NCBI GenBank assembly: GCA_905250885.1
Contig: CAJNOQ010000154.1
Location: forward strand, 1 to 64,000
Length of the DNA stretch: 64,000 nt
From: Didymodactylos carnosus
Lineage: Eukaryota; Rotifera; Eurotatoria; Philodinida; Philodinidae
Direction: 5' to 3'
The position numbers and the translations under genes were made by a program. The notes beneath the pieces are model-generated. The model saw nothing but the letters and a program-made list of their open reading frames with translations. It did no database searches and was not told where the DNA came from. The first letter of the stretch is position 1; every line of letters starts with the position of its first letter. Below are positions 61,701-64,000 of this stretch, in pieces.

Positions 61701-62543
61701 TTTCGACGCGCTACGAGTTAAAAGAAATTATGTCAGTAGCGATTAAATGCGACGAAATGTGATAATGTGTTATAACGGTATACGATGTTTGTTCTTTACA
61801 CAATGTAATACTATTGCACTTCAACGCTAGAAAACGGGTTTTTGAGCGTGTTTTAAAGAAGTAAAATCTTATGTTTTGCGTCCTTGTTATGAAATCATCA
61901 ATATCTGTACCATATTTGTTTTGTGTACGTCTTTTCTTCTTATTTATCCAAATGCAATTTAACAATACTGCCCTTTCTGATTTTTAATATTATACATTAT
62001 TCACTAGTGCCCTTTTGTCATTTTTGTTCTGCTAATAAACGATCATAATAGATTCTCGGCCCTCTTGCCTTCGTTGGTAATCATATCTAAAACTTAACAT
62101 TCTCACAGAAATAGTTCATATAAAAACCGCTACATGATAAAAAAGAAACTGCAGAACAATCTTGAAAAAACTGACAAACGTTACTTGATCTTCAACATAT
62201 TACAAAATATCCTCGATTACAATCAACGCAGTATAATGTGTAACTATATGAGCGACAGATATCTACTATCTTTCCAATTTATTATTTACTTTATATTCAA
62301 CTGTTACACAATTTTACACGTATGTATCATATATTTTGAACACAATTATCTTAAATGAAGTGCTTTTCATACAGTTAATTTTTTTCTTCGCATTCGTTTA
62401 TAGGAAAAATAACTGAACAAAAAGACACAGAAATTAATACGGAAAAATACTCAGTGGAATTAGAAAAGCGAAATAAAAACAAAAATTCAAAAAACAGATT
62501 TTTTCACAACATACAAACAGAGATGAAAACAATAATTTCAAGA
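58727..62543. other. Spacer between the chitin-binding and Rab genes
   Basis: Contains the promoter of the chitin-binding gene in its first few hundred bases and the 3' flank of the Rab gene at its end. One foldback (60760-61520) is recognised. Open frames at 59985-60230 and 61711-61965 show no family features. Confidence 0.5.
60760..61520. repeat. Foldback element with ~210-bp interrupted arms
   Basis: The outer arms (about 60760-60905 and 61370-61520) and inner arms (about 60930-60980 and 61107-61150) are inverse copies. They share aatacctccttttatagccc and its complement, and aggtaaaagctcata/gagcttttatctt. There is no coding content. Confidence 0.75.
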
Positions 62544-63601
62544 TTAACAACACTGATTTGGCCGAGAATTCGATGAATAATTTTGTTGTTGTTGTTGGTT
62601 TTGTTGATTTTTTGGCAGACTGACAACGTCTGACTCGCCTTTCACTACATTTACTTTTTCTGAAAACTGTTTATAAATATCTTGTATTAGTGTCCGAAAT
62701 GCTTGTTCAACGTTAGTGGCATCCAAAGCTGATGTTTCGATATATTTGATATTACGTTCATCTGCATATTTTTTCGCAGCATCACTCATAACTGCTCGAA
62801 TATGTCGTTGATCAGATTTATTTCCGATTAAAATAATGCAGCAATCAACACCAGCATTCGCTCGTACTTCACTGTACCTACAAAGAGAAAAAATTTTATT
62901 TAACAGTTTTATTAAATAAATTTAATAAAAATGACTTACCATTGATCTAAATTTTGAAATGTAGATGCTTTGAGAATGTCGAATACGAGTAATGCACCAT
63001 AGGCATTTCGATAATAAGCTTTTGTTATTGCCATAAAACGTTCTTGACCGGCTAAAAAAGAAACGAAAATAAAACTCTCTTCTGGTTTTTTTCACTCATG
63101 ATTATCAAAATGAGAATTAGTTCAGTAGATGTATATTCCACATACAAACAGTAGCAGATCCATAATTATTCGTGGATACATGTAGTTGCTATAGAAACAC
63201 AAATTTTTAAGGCAGGCTTGTTGATCAAAATTAGCGTTTTTGCTCAAAAGGTATGTGTTGTCTCATGTACTTTAGATCCAGGCCCGGTGACAAACAAATT
63301 GGCGCAATTTTTTCTGATCTTCTTGAAAGTAAATAAAATTACATCTAAATTAGACGTCCATGTAATCAGGTTCATGCTTTTACCCCTGAAAATGATTCTT
63401 ACCAGTGTCCCAAATTTGAACTTTTATCGTTTTTCCGTCTACTTGTACTTCTTTTGTGGAAAATTCAACTCCAATAGTTGATCGAGATTCTAATGAAAAT
63501 TCATTTCGAGTGAATCGTGATAGTAAATTACTTTTGCCAACACCACTATCACCCGTCAAAACAATTTTAAATATATAATCAGCAGCACCAGAAGATTCCA
63601 T
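62544..63601 (-). CDS. Rab GTPase, Rab11-like
   Basis: Small GTPase of recycling-endosome traffic. Three exons on the minus strand: 63403-63601, 62940-63051 and 62544-62877, giving 214 aa. Nucleotide-binding motifs are complete: P-loop GDSGVGKS (17-24), switch I with STIGVEF, WDTAGQE (64-70) with the catalytic Gln, NKSD (123-126) and ETSALD. The switch I flank [16 protein letters not shown] and the [10 protein letters not shown] block match Rab11 closely. The second exon ([20 protein letters not shown]) is more divergent than usual for Rab11 (RYRAITSAYYRGAVG). The C-terminus is Gln/Asn-rich and ends in CC, the double geranylgeranylation site. The ATG at 63601 is the family start. Confidence 0.94.
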
Positions 63602-64000
63602 TTTTATCTCAAAATGAGATTAGATCTAGAGAAAAAAAAAAGGACAGTTTTACAGATATACTACAAACACGTTTAATCGGTGCAATTAGAAATATAGCAG
63701 AGATAAATATTTTGGTTTATTTGACTTCTATTCTGTGCTTCTAAGTAAAAAGAAAACCAGCAAATATTTTTCTCTTATTTCCTATTGTATACATAATAGT
63801 TTATACGAAAGATCAACTAGAACTGATAAATGTCAGATATATAGGAATTTAGATTCCAACCGTTGTATGACGTTCGTTAAAAGTTCAAACAGTTGAAGTT
63901 TTGTCACTAATTTATGAACGGTTATTGGGGTGCCTGAAAACACAAACAAATGTCATGTTGAACAGCTCTTATTCTCACCCTTCGGTTTGGTTTTTTTACG
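63602..64000. promoter_or_regulatory. 5' flank of the Rab gene
   Basis: No open frame of interest. Should contain the Rab promoter and 5' UTR. A poly-A tract lies just upstream of the start codon; no core promoter element is certain. Confidence 0.4.

Noticed and set aside
1-64000. tRNA, rRNA or telomeric repeat sequences
   Set aside because: Scanning by eye for T-arm-like words and for telomere-type tandem repeats gave nothing convincing. A proper tRNA search was not possible here.

Overview
The window is eukaryotic nuclear DNA. It is AT-rich, has spliced genes with many 55-90 bp GT...AG introns, and carries an unusually heavy load of foldback and MITE-like elements. The gene content is that of a small metazoan: calcineurin B, a SKICH coiled-coil autophagy receptor, RPAIN, PLAC8, an ABC1/ADCK kinase and a Rab11-like GTPase. 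Divergent F-box proteins with short exons, a Penelope-like retroelement fossil and a hevein-type chitin-binding protein that looks foreign to animals all fit a bdelloid rotifer best. This is inference; no ribosomal or mitochondrial marker is present.

Layout. 1-5 kb: no gene, two foldback elements. 5.1-10.6 kb (minus strand): two paralogous F-box genes, plus a near-identical copy of the promoter and first two exons of the first gene, placed just upstream of the second and flanked by a 46-bp direct repeat. 10.8-16.5 kb: a pile of nested non-autonomous DNA elements, including a hAT-like one with an 8-bp target duplication, bounded by a ~285-bp direct repeat. 16.9-20.5 kb (minus): calcineurin B with two alternative last exons and an intronic MITE. 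20.5-25.6 kb: element-rich, including a PIF/Harbinger-like MITE. 25.6-28.8 kb (plus): a CALCOCO/TAX1BP1-like receptor. 31.6-35.6 kb (plus): RPAIN, with a MITE of the same family as the calcineurin one, a hairpin and a host-gene fragment in its introns. 38.7-39.2 kb (minus): PLAC8. 42.1-46.9 kb (minus): an unrecognised multi-pass membrane protein whose first intron holds a Penelope-like fossil and a large foldback; its 3' flank is copied upstream of its own start. 51.9-54.2 kb (plus): ABC1/ADCK kinase-like protein. 57.5-58.7 kb (minus): a secreted protein with hevein-type modules and an expansin/RlpA-like barrel. 62.5-63.6 kb (minus): Rab11-like GTPase.

The genes are not an operon or pathway cluster; they are ordinary unrelated loci separated by repeat-rich spacers. 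The most notable observations are the duplicated, equal-length alternative last exons of calcineurin B; the capture of one F-box gene's promoter and 5' exons upstream of its paralogue in a splice-compatible frame; and the phase-symmetric exon repeats of the chitin-binding gene. All exon models were made by hand from splice consensus, reading-frame continuity and remembered family alignments; no search was run.
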